DNA of 64,000 nucleotides from Crystallibacter permensis (GCF_025960875.1 NZ_JAODLR010000002.1:186001-250000), one strand, 5' to 3'. Positions 42,116-52,133 are shown, counted from the stretch's first letter. Program-made: numbers and translations. Notes: a model not told the origin generated them from the sequence alone.

Positions 42116-43591
42116 CTAGTGCCGGTTGACCAGTACCGAAGCGCCTTCCCGGCGAAGCGCGGCAGTGTCGCCCGCATGGAATTGCTCCTCGAGTTCCTCC
42201 AGGGTCTTGCCGCGCGTCTCCGGCAGGTACGCCTTTACGAAGACGACGGCGAAGATTCCGAAGAACGCGAACATGAAGAACGTACCCGCGATACCAATCC
42301 CCTCCGCGAGAACCGGGAAGCTGAAGCCTACGGCGAAGTTGACCATCCAAAGGATGAATGCGGTGCTTCCCATGCCGAGACCACGGATCCTCAGCGGGAA
42401 GATCTCGGAGAGCATCAGCCAGGTGACCGGGGAGATCGCCCCCTGCTGGAAGGCCAGGAAGGTCACGGTCAGACCCAGGATGACGAAACCCCTCGTAGTC
42501 CCCTCCGGCAGCACCAGGGAGAAGATACCAATGAGAGCCAAAGCCACAATCGTGCCGATCTGGCCGACCATCAGCATCGGCCGGCGGCCCACACGTCCCA
42601 ACAGCCAGATGCCTACGAAGGTTGCCAGAACCGAGATCACGCCGTTGGCGATGTTCGCTGTCAAGGCGGCCTCGGTGCCGAACCCGGATTCCTTCAAGAT
42701 CTCCGTGCCGTAGTACATGATCGAGTTCACGCCCGTGATCTGCTGGCAGATGGCAATGCCCACACCGATCAGGAAGATCCGGCGCATCCACGGGACGGTC
42801 AGGTCTTTGAAGGAGCCCTTCTTGGACTCGTAGTCTTCGCGGGCCAGGTGGCGGACCTCATCGAATTCCCTCCGGGCTGTCGCGGCGGACCGGATTCTCT
42901 TGAGCACCTCGAAGGCCTCTTCGAAGCTGCCGATCGAGGCCAGCCATCGCGGGCTCTCCGGCACCCGGAGCATGCCAAGCCACAGGGCGATCGCGGGCAG
43001 GGTGGCCAGCACCAGCATCCAGCGCCAGATGTGCAGCTCGTCCGCCCACACGTTGCCGAGGACCGCGTTGGTCACGAACGCCAGCAACTGCCCGCTGACA
43101 ATCATCAGTTCGTTGCGGGTCACCATCTGCCCGCGCATGTGCGCGGGAGACATCTCCGCCAGGAACACCGGAACCATGGCCGAGGCCCCGCCCACGGCCA
43201 GCCCGAGAACGAAGCGGAACGGGACCATGATCTCCACGTTCGGCGCAAAAGAAACACCCAGGGTGCCGATCAGGAACACGCCGGCGAGAGCAATGATCAT
43301 GCGGCGGCGGCCGTACCGATCGGCCAGCCGGCCGCCCATTAGCGCACCAAATGCCGCGCCGAAGAGCAGGGCGCTGGTGACCAGTCCGGTAGTGAACGGT
43401 GTTAGCCCCAGGTCCTGCTCCATGAAGGGCAGGGCGCCGTTGATGACGCCGGTGTCGTAGCCGAAGAGCAGGCCGCCCAGCGTGCTGATGGCGGTGATGC
43501 GCTTGAGCGCCTTGTTTGGCTTGTTTTCCGATCCGGCAGCTCGAGCCGGCCCCGAGGACACCTCAGTCTTTTCCGTTTCTGTAGAGCTCAC
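42116..43591 (-). CDS. iolT: Sugar-porter MFS, probable inositol transporter
   Basis: About 491 residues, twelve helices. GGLLFGYDTGVINGALP, GRLADRYGRRRM, PESPRWLAS, QQITGVNSIMYYGTEIL and PETRGKTLEELEEQF are the standard sugar-porter signatures and agree with known inositol:proton symporters (IolT type). It is the last gene of the main iol operon. The GTG at 43591 has GGAGG four bases upstream. It offers a second uptake route beside the ABC system. Confidence 0.88.
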   Translation of the reverse strand: MSSTETEKTEVSSGPARAAGSENKPNKALKRITAISTLGGLLFGYDTGVINGALPFMEQDLGLTPFTTGLVTSALLFGAAFGALMGGRLADRYGRRRMIIALAGVFLIGTLGVSFAPNVEIMVPFRFVLGLAVGGASAMVPVFLAEMSPAHMRGQMVTRNELMIVSGQLLAFVTNAVLGNVWADELHIWRWMLVLATLPAIALWLGMLRVPESPRWLASIGSFEEAFEVLKRIRSAATARREFDEVRHLAREDYESKKGSFKDLTVPWMRRIFLIGVGIAICQQITGVNSIMYYGTEILKESGFGTEAALTANIANGVISVLATFVGIWLLGRVGRRPMLMVGQIGTIVALALIGIFSLVLPEGTTRGFVILGLTVTFLAFQQGAISPVTWLMLSEIFPLRIRGLGMGSTAFILWMVNFAVGFSFPVLAEGIGIAGTFFMFAFFGIFAVVFVKAYLPETRGKTLEELEEQFHAGDTAALRREGASVLVNRH

Positions 43592-43617
43592 ATTTCCTCC
43601 ATCGGAGCGCCTGCCGG

Positions 43618-44490
43618 TCACTGGAAACCGCCGACGAATTCCTTCATCGTCTGGAGTTGGTAACGGGCCACGTCGACAGCATTCTCGTTTTCGCCAAACA
43701 CGCTGGAGACCATGACCGAATCCGGCCGGTCCAGGAAGCCGTTCTCGGCGAGTCCGCCGAAGAAGTCTTGCCAGTCCACGTCGCCGTCGCCGATCTTCAG
43801 GTGCTGGTGAACGCGCACCGGGTTGCCGGGCGGGTTCGTGATGTAACGCAGGCCGTGTGAGGCGTGGTGGCTCATGGTGTCCGCAACATGGACAACGCGG
43901 AGCCGGTCCCCCACAGCCTGCATGATCTCGGCCGGATCATCCTTCATGTGGAAGGAATGGGCCGCGACGTAGACGAAGCCCAGGTTCGGTGAGTTGACGC
44001 CGCGGATGACCCGCCAGGCGGCCAGGCCTTCCTCGACGAAGTCGTCCGGGTGCGGATCGATGGCTACGTGCACACCTTCGCGTTCGAAGACGGGCACGAG
44101 CTCTTCGATGGACCGGTAGAACGCCGCCTCGGATTCTTCGGGCTGCTCCGGCCGGCCGCTGAATTCTGTATTCATCTGCGTCACGCCGAGGTCGACGGCG
44201 ATCTGTACCGCGCGCTTCCAGTAACGGACTGCGGCTGCACGCAAGTTCTCGTCCGGAGAGGACCAGCGCAGCACCGGCAGCACCGATGCGATTTCGACGC
44301 TGGCCTCAACGCAGGCCTTCTTCAGGTCCGCGATCAAGGCGTCGTCGGCCTTCGGATGGGTGAAGAAGGGGATAACGTCCTTGTGCGGGGTGAGCTGAAT
44401 GTACTTGTAGCCGAGTTCGGCGGCGAGTTTCGGGAACTCGAGCACCGAGTGGCTGTGATGGAACGGGGTGGGATCTAGGGCGATCTTCAT
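43618..44490 (-). CDS. Sugar phosphate isomerase/epimerase (TIM barrel)
   Basis: About 290 residues. MKIALDPTPFHHSHSVLEF opens a xylose-isomerase-like barrel; VHVAIDPHPDDFVEEG, FVYVAAHSFHMKDD and VHVADTM carry acidic and His metal ligands. Similar genes occur in iol clusters with unknown step; an inosose or keto-inositol isomerase (IolI-like) role is reasonable because no other iolI is seen. AAGGAG lies eight to nine bases before ATG 44490. It is in the middle of the iol operon. Confidence 0.8.
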   Translation of the reverse strand: MKIALDPTPFHHSHSVLEFPKLAAELGYKYIQLTPHKDVIPFFTHPKADDALIADLKKACVEASVEIASVLPVLRWSSPDENLRAAAVRYWKRAVQIAVDLGVTQMNTEFSGRPEQPEESEAAFYRSIEELVPVFEREGVHVAIDPHPDDFVEEGLAAWRVIRGVNSPNLGFVYVAAHSFHMKDDPAEIMQAVGDRLRVVHVADTMSHHASHGLRYITNPPGNPVRVHQHLKIGDGDVDWQDFFGGLAENGFLDRPDSVMVSSVFGENENAVDVARYQLQTMKEFVGGFQ

Positions 44491-44585
44491 CGATAGCGCT
44501 CCTTGCGGATTTGGGCCCGGAGTAGACGGGACATGGGAATGGCGGGAGGGCCGTTGGTTCCAGGCGCCTCCCGCCATGCGGAGGT

Positions 44586-45599
44586 TTAGTTGTACAGCGC
44601 GGGCTTCGGGTTCAGCTCGACGGCGACCTTGCCGCCCGTCTTCTGCGCCTCGACGCCCGCTTCGCAGCAGGCAGCCGTGGCGTAGCCGTCCCATGCGCTC
44701 GGGCCGCCGATTTCATCCTTCAGCGCGGCATCGACCCACGCCTGGATTTCGACGTCGTACGCTGCGCCGAAGCGCTCCTCGAAGCCTGGGGTCACCTTGC
44801 CGCCCCAGCGGCCCTGCGTCCGCACAGAGGGCCCGGAGTCGCCGCCGATGCTGACCACGCCATCCTCGAAGGATGCCTGCGTGCCGACCTCGTAGCCGTA
44901 CTGCGCGTTGACGTAGATCTCCACGTCGGCCAGGACGCCGGACTCGGTCTCGAGCAGCACATGCTGCGGATCGTGCTGGCCCTCGGGGGCGTTGCGGGTG
45001 CGCTTGCCCATCCGGACCTGGACCGAGGTGATTTCCTCGCCGGTGAAGAAGCGGACGGCGTCGAATTCGTGGACGACGGAGTCATTGATCAGCATCTCGT
45101 TGGTGAAGCCGGGCGGGGTGGTCGGGTTGCGGTGCTGGTGGTGCAGCACCAGCAGTTCGCCGAGTTCGCCGGCGCGGATGATGTCGCCGAGCTGCGCGTA
45201 TTCGGCATCGTAACGGCGCATGAAGCCTACCTGGATCCGCTTGCGGCCAAGCTTCTCCTCCGCTTGAACAACCTTCCAGGCGGACTCGGCGTCCGGAGTC
45301 AGCGGCTTTTCGCAGAGGATGGGAATGTCCTTGGCCAGCGCCGCATGCAGGATCTCCTCGTGCAGGAAGCCCGGGGTGGCAATCAGTACGGCGTTGATTT
45401 CCGGGTTGTCCAAGACAGCCTGGGCATCCGTCAGCGCCACGGCGCCGGGAATGTCGGCGATGGCGGCTGTGGCACGCTCCAGGTCGATATCGACGACGGC
45501 GGCCACCTCGGCGCCGTGAATGCGGCGGTGGATGCGCTGGATGTGGTCAATGCCCATGCGTCCGGCGCCGATCACGGCAACGCGCAGGTTCAGGCTCAT
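44586..45599 (-). CDS. iolG: Inositol 2-dehydrogenase
   Basis: About 337 residues. VAVIGAGRMGIDHIQRIHRR binds NAD, CEKPLTPDA is the EKP motif, VGFMRRYDAEYAQLG and VVHEFDAVRFFTGEE hold the active-site Lys, Asp and His pattern of IolG. It oxidises myo-inositol to scyllo-inosose, the first step of the pathway. It lies directly after iolE in the main operon, which makes it the best iolG candidate among the seven related genes of the window. AAGGA lies six bases before ATG 45599. Confidence 0.88.
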   Translation of the reverse strand: MSLNLRVAVIGAGRMGIDHIQRIHRRIHGAEVAAVVDIDLERATAAIADIPGAVALTDAQAVLDNPEINAVLIATPGFLHEEILHAALAKDIPILCEKPLTPDAESAWKVVQAEEKLGRKRIQVGFMRRYDAEYAQLGDIIRAGELGELLVLHHQHRNPTTPPGFTNEMLINDSVVHEFDAVRFFTGEEITSVQVRMGKRTRNAPEGQHDPQHVLLETESGVLADVEIYVNAQYGYEVGTQASFEDGVVSIGGDSGPSVRTQGRWGGKVTPGFEERFGAAYDVEIQAWVDAALKDEIGGPSAWDGYATAACCEAGVEAQKTGGKVAVELNPKPALYN

Positions 45600-45645
45600 G
45601 GTGTTTCCTTCTGGCTGATGGTGGTTGCGAGCGATGTGGGACGGG

Positions 45646-46566
45646 CTACTGGACGCGGGTCCGGGAACCGCAGGAGAGCAGATAGCTGCAGGTCCGCTTG
45701 GCGATGGGCATCGGCACACCGAAGTCCGCCACCGGGTACATGTCCTGCTCGACGATGCCGAAGATGGGCTTGTCCAGCTTCTCGATGGCGTCGATCACCT
45801 TCGACAGGTCCGGCAGGCCGTTCGGCGGCTCGATCATGACGCCGGCCAGGTTGGCGGCGGCCCAGGTCATGTTCAGCTCGCGGACGGTCTTGAGCACGCT
45901 CGGGTCGATTTGCTTCAGGTGCAGGTAGCCGATCCGCTCCGGATACTTTTCGATCAGGTCCAGGCTGCTGGCTCCGCCGTATTCAGCGTGGCCGGTGTCC
46001 AGGCACAGCGTGACCAGCTGCGGGTCCGTGTTCTGCAGGAAGCGCTCGATGTCCGGCTGCACGCAAACATGCGAATCTGCGTGGGAGTGGAACTGCTGCT
46101 GCAGGCCGTACTCCTCGGAGAGGACCTTGCCCAGGCGGTTGTGTCCGTTGAACAGGTCATCCCACTGCTCCACCGTGAGTTCGCCGTTCTCCACGGCCTC
46201 GCCGGTGACGTCGTCGCGCCACATGGCGGGGATGACCACGATGTGCTCCCCGCCGACGGCCGCGGTCAGTTCCGCTACCCTGCGGGCAGGTTCCCACGCG
46301 ATGTCCCACTGGTCCACGCCCCGGTGGAAGGCCGTGAAGACGGTGCCGGCGGAGACCTTCAGGTCGCGCGCCTTCAGCTCATCTGCCAGCCTGGACGGGT
46401 CGGTGGGCAGGTAACCGTAGGGACCGAGTTCGATCCACTTATAGCCGGATTCCACGACCTCGTCCAAAAAGCGCTCCCATGGTGTCTGCTTGGGGTCATC
46501 TGCAAACCAGACGCCCCAGGAATCGGGAGCGGTCCCGATGATCAGCTTGTTCTCAACCTCGGACAT
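45646..46566 (-). CDS. iolE: Inosose dehydratase
   Basis: A 306-residue TIM-barrel protein. The start GTAPDSWGVWFADDPKQ is characteristic of IolE, and FHSHADSHV, LCLDTGHAEYGG, LHLKQIDP and GIVEQDMYP supply metal-binding His, Asp and Glu. It removes water from scyllo-inosose to give 3D-(3,5/4)-trihydroxycyclohexane-1,2-dione, the substrate of IolD. AAAGGA lies eight bases before ATG 46566. It lies between iolA and iolG in the operon. Confidence 0.93.
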   Translation of the reverse strand: MSEVENKLIIGTAPDSWGVWFADDPKQTPWERFLDEVVESGYKWIELGPYGYLPTDPSRLADELKARDLKVSAGTVFTAFHRGVDQWDIAWEPARRVAELTAAVGGEHIVVIPAMWRDDVTGEAVENGELTVEQWDDLFNGHNRLGKVLSEEYGLQQQFHSHADSHVCVQPDIERFLQNTDPQLVTLCLDTGHAEYGGASSLDLIEKYPERIGYLHLKQIDPSVLKTVRELNMTWAAANLAGVMIEPPNGLPDLSKVIDAIEKLDKPIFGIVEQDMYPVADFGVPMPIAKRTCSYLLSCGSRTRVQ

Positions 46567-46626
46567 GAATCAGTCCTTTCAGCCTTGTGCTTGGCGGGGT
46601 TAATCGGCGGGCCGGATGGGCGCGCG

Positions 46627-48123
46627 TCAGTTGGACGGGAACGCGAAGGACGCGTTGGAGGCCTGCTTCGGTTCGGGCCAGCGCTGGGTGACAACCTTGC
46701 CGCGGGTGTAGAAGCGCACGCCGTCGGGGCCGTAGATGTGGTGGTCGCCGAACAGCGAGTCCTTCCAGCCGCCGAACGAGTGCCAGGCCACCGGCACCGG
46801 CAGCGGGATATTCACGCCGACCATGCCCACGGTGACGCCGCGGGTGAAGGCACGAGCGTACGCACCGGAGGACGTGAAGATAGCGGTGCCATTGCCGTAG
46901 GGGTTGGAGTTGATGACCTCAAGGGCCTCGGCCATGTTGGCCACGCGCACCACGGCGAGGACGGGTCCGAAGATCTCCTCCTGGTAGGCGCTCATCTCGC
47001 GGCGGACGTGGTCGATGATGGTCGGGCCGACGAAGAATCCGTTTTCATGGTCCTTGACCATTAGTTCGCGGCCGTCCACGATCAGCGCGGCGCCGTCATC
47101 CTGGGCCTCACCGACAATCTTCTGCAGGCGGGCCTTGGACTGCGGGGTGATGACCGGTCCCATGTCCGTGTCCGGCTCCAGGCCGTTGGCTACCTTGACC
47201 GCCTCTGCGCGTTCCTTGAGCTTGGCCACGAGGTCCTCGGCGGCATCTCCGACGGCAACAGCCACGGAGATGGCCATGCAGCGCTGGCCGGCGGAGCCGA
47301 AGGCCGCGGCGTTGATGTGGTCTGCGGCGAGGTCCATGTCCGCGTCCGGCATCACCACCGCGTGGTTCTTTGCGCCGCCCAGGGCCTGCACTCGCTTGCC
47401 GTGCTTGGTGCCGGTCTCGTGCACATACTTGGCAATCGGGGTGGAACCGACAAAGGAGATGCCGTCCACGTCCGGGTGAGTCAGCAGGCCGTCCACGGCT
47501 TCCTTATCACCCTGAAGCACGTTGAAGACGCCGTCGGGCAGTCCGGCTTCCTTCCACAGCCGAGCCATGAAGAGGCTGGCGGAGGGGTCGCGCTCAGACG
47601 GCTTGAGGATGAAGGCGTTGCCGGTGACGATGGCTACCGGGGCCATCCACAACGGCACCATGACGGGGAAGTTGAACGGCGTGATGCCGGCAACCACACC
47701 GAGCGGCTGGCGGAAGGAGAAGACGTCGATCCCGCCCGAGACCTGGTCCGAGTACTCACCCTTGAGCGACTGCGAGGCACCGCACGCATACTCGACAACC
47801 TCGAGGCCGCGGCCTATTTCGCCGGCGGCGTCGGAGACGACCTTGCCATGCTCGCTGGTGACGATCTTGGCCAGTTCCTGCACGTTGGCTGCCAGCAGTT
47901 CGCGGAACTTGAACAGCACGGCGGTGCGCTTGGTCAGCGAGGTTTCGGCCCAGATTTCGGAGGCGGCTTTAGCCGAGGCGACGACGGCGTCAATATCCGC
48001 ACGGTTGGCCAGTCGCAGTTCTCCGGTGGCCTCGCCGGTGGCCGGGTTGTAGACGGGCTGGGTGCGGTCGCCCTCGCCGGCGGTCTCCGCTCCGTTGATG
48101 AAGTGCGTGATGGTGGTGGTCAT
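46627..48123 (-). CDS. iolA: Methylmalonate-semialdehyde dehydrogenase (CoA acylating)
   Basis: A 498-residue aldehyde dehydrogenase of the MmsA/IolA type. GSAGQRCMAISVAV contains the catalytic Cys near 282, FNFPVMVPLWM and GDKEAVDGLLTHPDV the cofactor and substrate regions, and a MVGVNIPLPVPVAWHSFGGWK end is typical of this subfamily. It turns malonic semialdehyde to acetyl-CoA and CO2, the last step of the pathway. GAGGAG lies six bases before ATG 48123; iolD is 31 bases upstream. Confidence 0.95.
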   Translation of the reverse strand: MTTTITHFINGAETAGEGDRTQPVYNPATGEATGELRLANRADIDAVVASAKAASEIWAETSLTKRTAVLFKFRELLAANVQELAKIVTSEHGKVVSDAAGEIGRGLEVVEYACGASQSLKGEYSDQVSGGIDVFSFRQPLGVVAGITPFNFPVMVPLWMAPVAIVTGNAFILKPSERDPSASLFMARLWKEAGLPDGVFNVLQGDKEAVDGLLTHPDVDGISFVGSTPIAKYVHETGTKHGKRVQALGGAKNHAVVMPDADMDLAADHINAAAFGSAGQRCMAISVAVAVGDAAEDLVAKLKERAEAVKVANGLEPDTDMGPVITPQSKARLQKIVGEAQDDGAALIVDGRELMVKDHENGFFVGPTIIDHVRREMSAYQEEIFGPVLAVVRVANMAEALEVINSNPYGNGTAIFTSSGAYARAFTRGVTVGMVGVNIPLPVPVAWHSFGGWKDSLFGDHHIYGPDGVRFYTRGKVVTQRWPEPKQASNASFAFPSN

Positions 48124-48154
48124 GGTTGCTCCTCGGTGTTGCAGTGGAAAATTA

Positions 48155-50113
48155 CTAGATCAGGGGCTTCTGTTGGGCCTTGTGGTCCGCATAGGTGCGG
48201 TAGGCGTTTTTGGTGGAGTCCAGCTCGGAGACCGAGGCCACCGGCACATCCCACCAGGACTCGGAATCCGGCGCGTCGATCAGCGGGTCTGATTCGATAT
48301 GGATCAGCACAGGTCCGGTTCCTTCCGGCTCGGCTTTGGCCTTGGCGACCGCCGCCTCCAGGTCGGCGATGACGTTCTCGCCGGGCTCGACCCGGATCAC
48401 CCGCACGCCGAGTGATTCGGCATTGGTGGCTAGGTCGATCGGCAGCTTTTCGCCGTCGTCGAATGTGTGGTGTTTCTTGTCCAGCGTGCGGTACTTGGTG
48501 CCGAACCGCTGCGAGCCGAGCGATTCGGACAACGCGCCGATGGAGGCGTAGCCGTGGTTCTGGATGAGCACCGTGATGAGCTTGATCCCCTCGGCAACTG
48601 CCGTGACCAGCTCCGTGTGCATCATCAAGTAGGAGCCGTCACCGACCATAACGACTACGTCGCGCGGCTCGGCGTCGGCCGAGCCCTCCGCGGCGCGGTC
48701 GGCCTCGTCGATGGCCGCTCGCTTCACGCCCAGGCCGCCGGGAATCTCGTAGCCCATGCAGGAGTATGCGTATTCCACGTGGTAGCCGAACGGGTCCCGC
48801 ACACGCCACATCTTGTGCAGGTCCCCGGGCAGCGAACCGGCCGCGCAGATGACCACGTCGCGGGCGTCCATGGTGCGATTGACGGCGCCGATGATCTCGT
48901 TCTGGCTTGGTAGCGGAGTGTGCCGGCTGTCGAACGCCTCGTCCACCGTCTTGTTCCAGCGGTCCTTCTCTGCGGCCACCTGCTGCTCCAAATCGCCGGC
49001 CACCCGGTAGCCGGAGAGGCTCTCCACCAGCTTGACCAGGCTCTTGCGGGCGTCGGCGACGATCGGCAGGCTGGTGCCCTGCTTGTACGCGTCGATCGGG
49101 GCAATGTTGATGTTGACGAACTGCACGTCCGGGTTCTGGAACGCCGTGCGCGAGGCGGTGGTGAAGTCCTCGTAACGGGTGCCGATGCCGATGATCAGAT
49201 CCGCTTCACGGGCGAGAGCGTTAGCCGCCGTCGTTCCAGTGGAGCCGACCGCACCGAGGCAGTACGGGGCGTCCCATGGGAGTACTCCCACGCCGGCCTG
49301 CGTGTAGGCCACCGGGATGCCGGTCTGCTCGGCCAACCGGGCGAGCTGCTCGTTTGCGAAGGAGTACAGCACGCCACCGCCGGCGATGATCAGCGGACGC
49401 TTGGCCGCGCGGATCAGCTGGGCGCCACGGCGGATGTCGCCCTCTTCCGGCTCGGGGCGGCGGATTCGCCACTCCCGCTCGGCGAGGAATTCCTCCGGCA
49501 CATCCAGCACCTCGGCCTGCACGTCCTGCGGCAGCGAGATGGTCACGGTTCCGGTTTCGGCCGGGTCCGTCAGGACGCGAAGCCCGTGATGGAAGGCGGA
49601 AAACAACTGCTCCGGGCGGGTGACGCGGTCGAAGTACTTGGACAGCGGTCGGAAGGCGTCATTAACCGTGATGTCGTAGGCGTCCGGGCGCTCCAGCTGC
49701 TGCAGCACCGGGTCCGCCGCACGGGTGGCGAAGGTATCCGAAGGCAGCAGCAGCACGGGCAGGCGGTTGGTGGTGGCCAGGGCAGCACCGGTCAGCAGGT
49801 TCGAGGAACCCGGACCGATCGAGCTGGAGATCGCGAAAGTGGCGCGGCGCCGCATGTGCCGGGCGTAACCCACTGACTGATGTACCTGGGCCTGCTCGTT
49901 TCGGCCCTGGTAGTACGGCATGAGAGTCGGATCCTGGACCTGCCACTGTTTCAGGGCCTGGCCGACGCCGGCAACGTTGCCGTGGCCGAAAATGCCGAAC
50001 ATGCCCGGGATCAGCCGCTCGCGGTACTCTGCTCCCCCGACGTTATCGACGGTGTACTGCTTGCCCAGGAACTCTACGACCGCCTGGGCCACGGTCATTC
50101 TGCGGGTTGCCAT
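48155..50113 (-). CDS. iolD: 3D-(3,5/4)-trihydroxycyclohexane-1,2-dione hydrolase
   Basis: About 652 residues of the thiamine-diphosphate enzyme family. GMFGIFGHGNVAGVG and SSIGPGSSNLLTGAALA belong to the N-terminal domain; GDGSYLMMHTELVTA to QNHGYAS is the ThDP-binding GDG...N motif. It opens the ring to give 5-deoxy-glucuronate. The start codon overlaps the stop of the aldolase gene by one base and AGGAG lies about ten bases upstream, so the genes are translationally coupled. Confidence 0.95.
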   Translation of the reverse strand: MATRRMTVAQAVVEFLGKQYTVDNVGGAEYRERLIPGMFGIFGHGNVAGVGQALKQWQVQDPTLMPYYQGRNEQAQVHQSVGYARHMRRRATFAISSSIGPGSSNLLTGAALATTNRLPVLLLPSDTFATRAADPVLQQLERPDAYDITVNDAFRPLSKYFDRVTRPEQLFSAFHHGLRVLTDPAETGTVTISLPQDVQAEVLDVPEEFLAEREWRIRRPEPEEGDIRRGAQLIRAAKRPLIIAGGGVLYSFANEQLARLAEQTGIPVAYTQAGVGVLPWDAPYCLGAVGSTGTTAANALAREADLIIGIGTRYEDFTTASRTAFQNPDVQFVNINIAPIDAYKQGTSLPIVADARKSLVKLVESLSGYRVAGDLEQQVAAEKDRWNKTVDEAFDSRHTPLPSQNEIIGAVNRTMDARDVVICAAGSLPGDLHKMWRVRDPFGYHVEYAYSCMGYEIPGGLGVKRAAIDEADRAAEGSADAEPRDVVVMVGDGSYLMMHTELVTAVAEGIKLITVLIQNHGYASIGALSESLGSQRFGTKYRTLDKKHHTFDDGEKLPIDLATNAESLGVRVIRVEPGENVIADLEAAVAKAKAEPEGTGPVLIHIESDPLIDAPDSESWWDVPVASVSELDSTKNAYRTYADHKAQQKPLI

Positions 50114-51030
50114 CAGCTGGCGATCTCCTGTTCGGTACGGCTCTTCAGCAGCGATGCGGCGGTGGCCACGGCCTCTCCCACGCTGCCCTGCTTCGGGTAC
50201 AACAAGGTGCGGCCAACGGTCAGGCCCTGCACGCCGGGCAGGCGCAGCGCAGCACCCCAGCTCGAATAGATCTCCTCGGCCGTGCCGGACGGGTCCCCCC
50301 CCAGCAGGACCGTGGGCATGGTGGTGGCAGCCATAACGCGCTCCATGTCCTGGACCACCGGCAGCTTCATCCACGTGTAGGCACTGGTGGCACCGAGGCC
50401 GGAGGCGATCGCGATGGACTTGATCACGGCGTCGGTGCTCAGGTCGTTGCGGACCCGGCCGTTGTCCCACACCGAAATGAAGGGCTCCACCATGGCGACC
50501 AGTCGGCGTTCGGCCAGGCTGTCGATGGCCTTGGCCGTGGATTCCAGCGTGGCTACGGTAGCCGGGTCGCCCAGGCAGATGCGGGTGAGCATCTTGCCGC
50601 CGGTGGCGCCGAGGGCTTCCAGTGCGGCGGCGCTGTGGCCAGTAAAGCGGTCATCCATCTCGTTGACGTAGCCGGCGAGGCCGCCGCGGTTCATCGAACC
50701 GAAAAGCAGCTTGCCCTCCAGCGCTCCGAGCAGCAGCAGGTCATCCATAATGTCGGGGCTGGCCAGCACCCCGTCCACGGCCGGGTTGGCCAAAGCCTCC
50801 TGCATCCGGTCCAGCAGATCGCGCCGATCGGCCATCGCCGTGGGATTTTCCCCGACAGCGAGAGCGCCGCGGGCGGGATGATCCGCGGCTACGATAAAGT
50901 TCTGCTCGCCCAGCTTGAGCCCCGGGTGCCGCCGGCGTACGGCTGCCGCCCGTGCCACAGCGTCCGGATCTTCCAGCCGAATGCGCGAGAGGTGCTCGTA
51001 GCGGCGAGGATTGTCGTCAAACTCGCTCAT
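50113..51030 (-). CDS. Cgl0158-type class I aldolase-like protein
   Basis: A 305-residue TIM-barrel protein of the group annotated in Corynebacterium as Cgl0158 (deoxyribose-phosphate aldolase-like). LGEQNFIVAADHPARG, GVLASPDIMDDL and YTWMKLPVV contain the probable Schiff-base Lys and acids. It lies between iolC and iolD, so it likely splits 6-phospho-5-dehydro-2-deoxy-gluconate into dihydroxyacetone phosphate and malonic semialdehyde in place of IolJ. It overlaps iolC by four bases and iolD by one. Confidence 0.85.
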   Translation of the reverse strand: MSEFDDNPRRYEHLSRIRLEDPDAVARAAAVRRRHPGLKLGEQNFIVAADHPARGALAVGENPTAMADRRDLLDRMQEALANPAVDGVLASPDIMDDLLLLGALEGKLLFGSMNRGGLAGYVNEMDDRFTGHSAAALEALGATGGKMLTRICLGDPATVATLESTAKAIDSLAERRLVAMVEPFISVWDNGRVRNDLSTDAVIKSIAIASGLGATSAYTWMKLPVVQDMERVMAATTMPTVLLGGDPSGTAEEIYSSWGAALRLPGVQGLTVGRTLLYPKQGSVGEAVATAASLLKSRTEQEIAS

Positions 51031-52019
51031 CGGACTGCCTCCACGGGAGCCGGAACGTTGCGCCCGCGTTCGGCCAGTAGCGAATTGACCTCTTTCGGCG
51101 TCGGCATCGCATCCGCGCAGGAGAGTCGGGAGGCCACCAAGGCGCCGGAGGCGTTGGCATAGTCCAGGACCGCCTCGAGCGGCCAGCCCGCCAGCAGTCC
51201 GTGGCAGAAAGCACCGCCGAAGGCATCGCCGGCGCCGAGGCCGTTTACGGTCTCCACCGGGACCGGGGCCGAGACCACGCGTTCCGAGCGGGTCTTCGCC
51301 ATCACGCCCTCCGGTCCAAGCTTGACCACAGCAATCTCCACGCCTGCCTCAAGCAGCCGGTCCGCTTGCTCGTCGGGAGTACCTTCGCCCACTGCGACGG
51401 CGCATTCCTTGTCGTTGCCGATGGCCACGCTCACGTGCGGCAGGATGCGCGCAACCTGCTCGCGGGCTTCCTCTTCGGAGGCCCAGAACATCGGGCGGTA
51501 GTCCAGGTCAAGAACCGTGAACTGGCCGGCCTGCAGGTCCTCGCGGCGCCGCGCTTCGTGGGCGGCCAGATGGGCAGAGCGGCTGGGCTCCTGACACAGT
51601 CCGGTGACAGTGGACCAGAAGATGCCGGCGTCGCGGATGGCGTCCAAGTCCAGCTCGCCGGCCGCGATCTGCAGGTCGGGAGCCGTGGGGAAACGGCCGT
51701 AGAAGTAGAGCGGAAAATCTTCCGGCGGCATGATGGCGCAGAACGTCGCCGGGGTCTGGAGGCCCGGAACCGCCGTGATGAAGCTGTCGTCCACACCGAA
51801 CTTGTGCAGCTCGCGGTGCAGGTACTCGCCGAACGGATCCTCGCCGGTACGGGTGATGATGGCACTGCGGCGGCCGTGCCGCGCGGCGGCTACAGCAACG
51901 TTGGACGGGGAGCCGCCCAGGTACTTGCCGAACGTACTGACGTCTGCCAGCCCGACCCCGATTTCATTCGGATATATGTCGACGCTGATCCGTCCCATGG
52001 TAAGCAAATCGTGAGCCAC
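51027..52019 (-). CDS. iolC: 5-dehydro-2-deoxygluconokinase
   Basis: A 330-residue PfkB-family kinase. MGRISVDIYPNEIG and GGSPSNVAVAAARHG (near 35) bind the sugar, and NGLGAGDAFGGAFCHGL holds the catalytic Asp and the anion hole. The early stretch VDIYPNEIGVGL is characteristic of IolC. It phosphorylates 2-deoxy-5-keto-gluconate. It is the first gene of the main iol operon; GAGGA lies seven bases before the GTG at 52019, and two GntR-type sites lie about 100-135 bases upstream. Confidence 0.93.
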   Translation of the reverse strand: MAHDLLTMGRISVDIYPNEIGVGLADVSTFGKYLGGSPSNVAVAAARHGRRSAIITRTGEDPFGEYLHRELHKFGVDDSFITAVPGLQTPATFCAIMPPEDFPLYFYGRFPTAPDLQIAAGELDLDAIRDAGIFWSTVTGLCQEPSRSAHLAAHEARRREDLQAGQFTVLDLDYRPMFWASEEEAREQVARILPHVSVAIGNDKECAVAVGEGTPDEQADRLLEAGVEIAVVKLGPEGVMAKTRSERVVSAPVPVETVNGLGAGDAFGGAFCHGLLAGWPLEAVLDYANASGALVASRLSCADAMPTPKEVNSLLAERGRNVPAPVEAVR

Positions 52020-52119
52020 TTAAGATCCTCGGCCTCTCTGTTTCGGGGCGGGCCATTCGCGGCCGCCTGCTGGCTGGCTGTGAGCCGAACCACATCAACT
52101 ACTTTGCACGAGAAGAATA

Positions 52120-52129
52120 TGTCCTGTCA
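52120..52129. promoter_or_regulatory. Candidate GntR half-conserved site before iolC
   Basis: TGTCCTGTCA, one base different from the core TGTCCTGACA, 16 bases centre to centre from the next site. The same decamer occurs reversed at 53460-53469. Confidence 0.45.
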
Positions 52130-52133
52130 AACG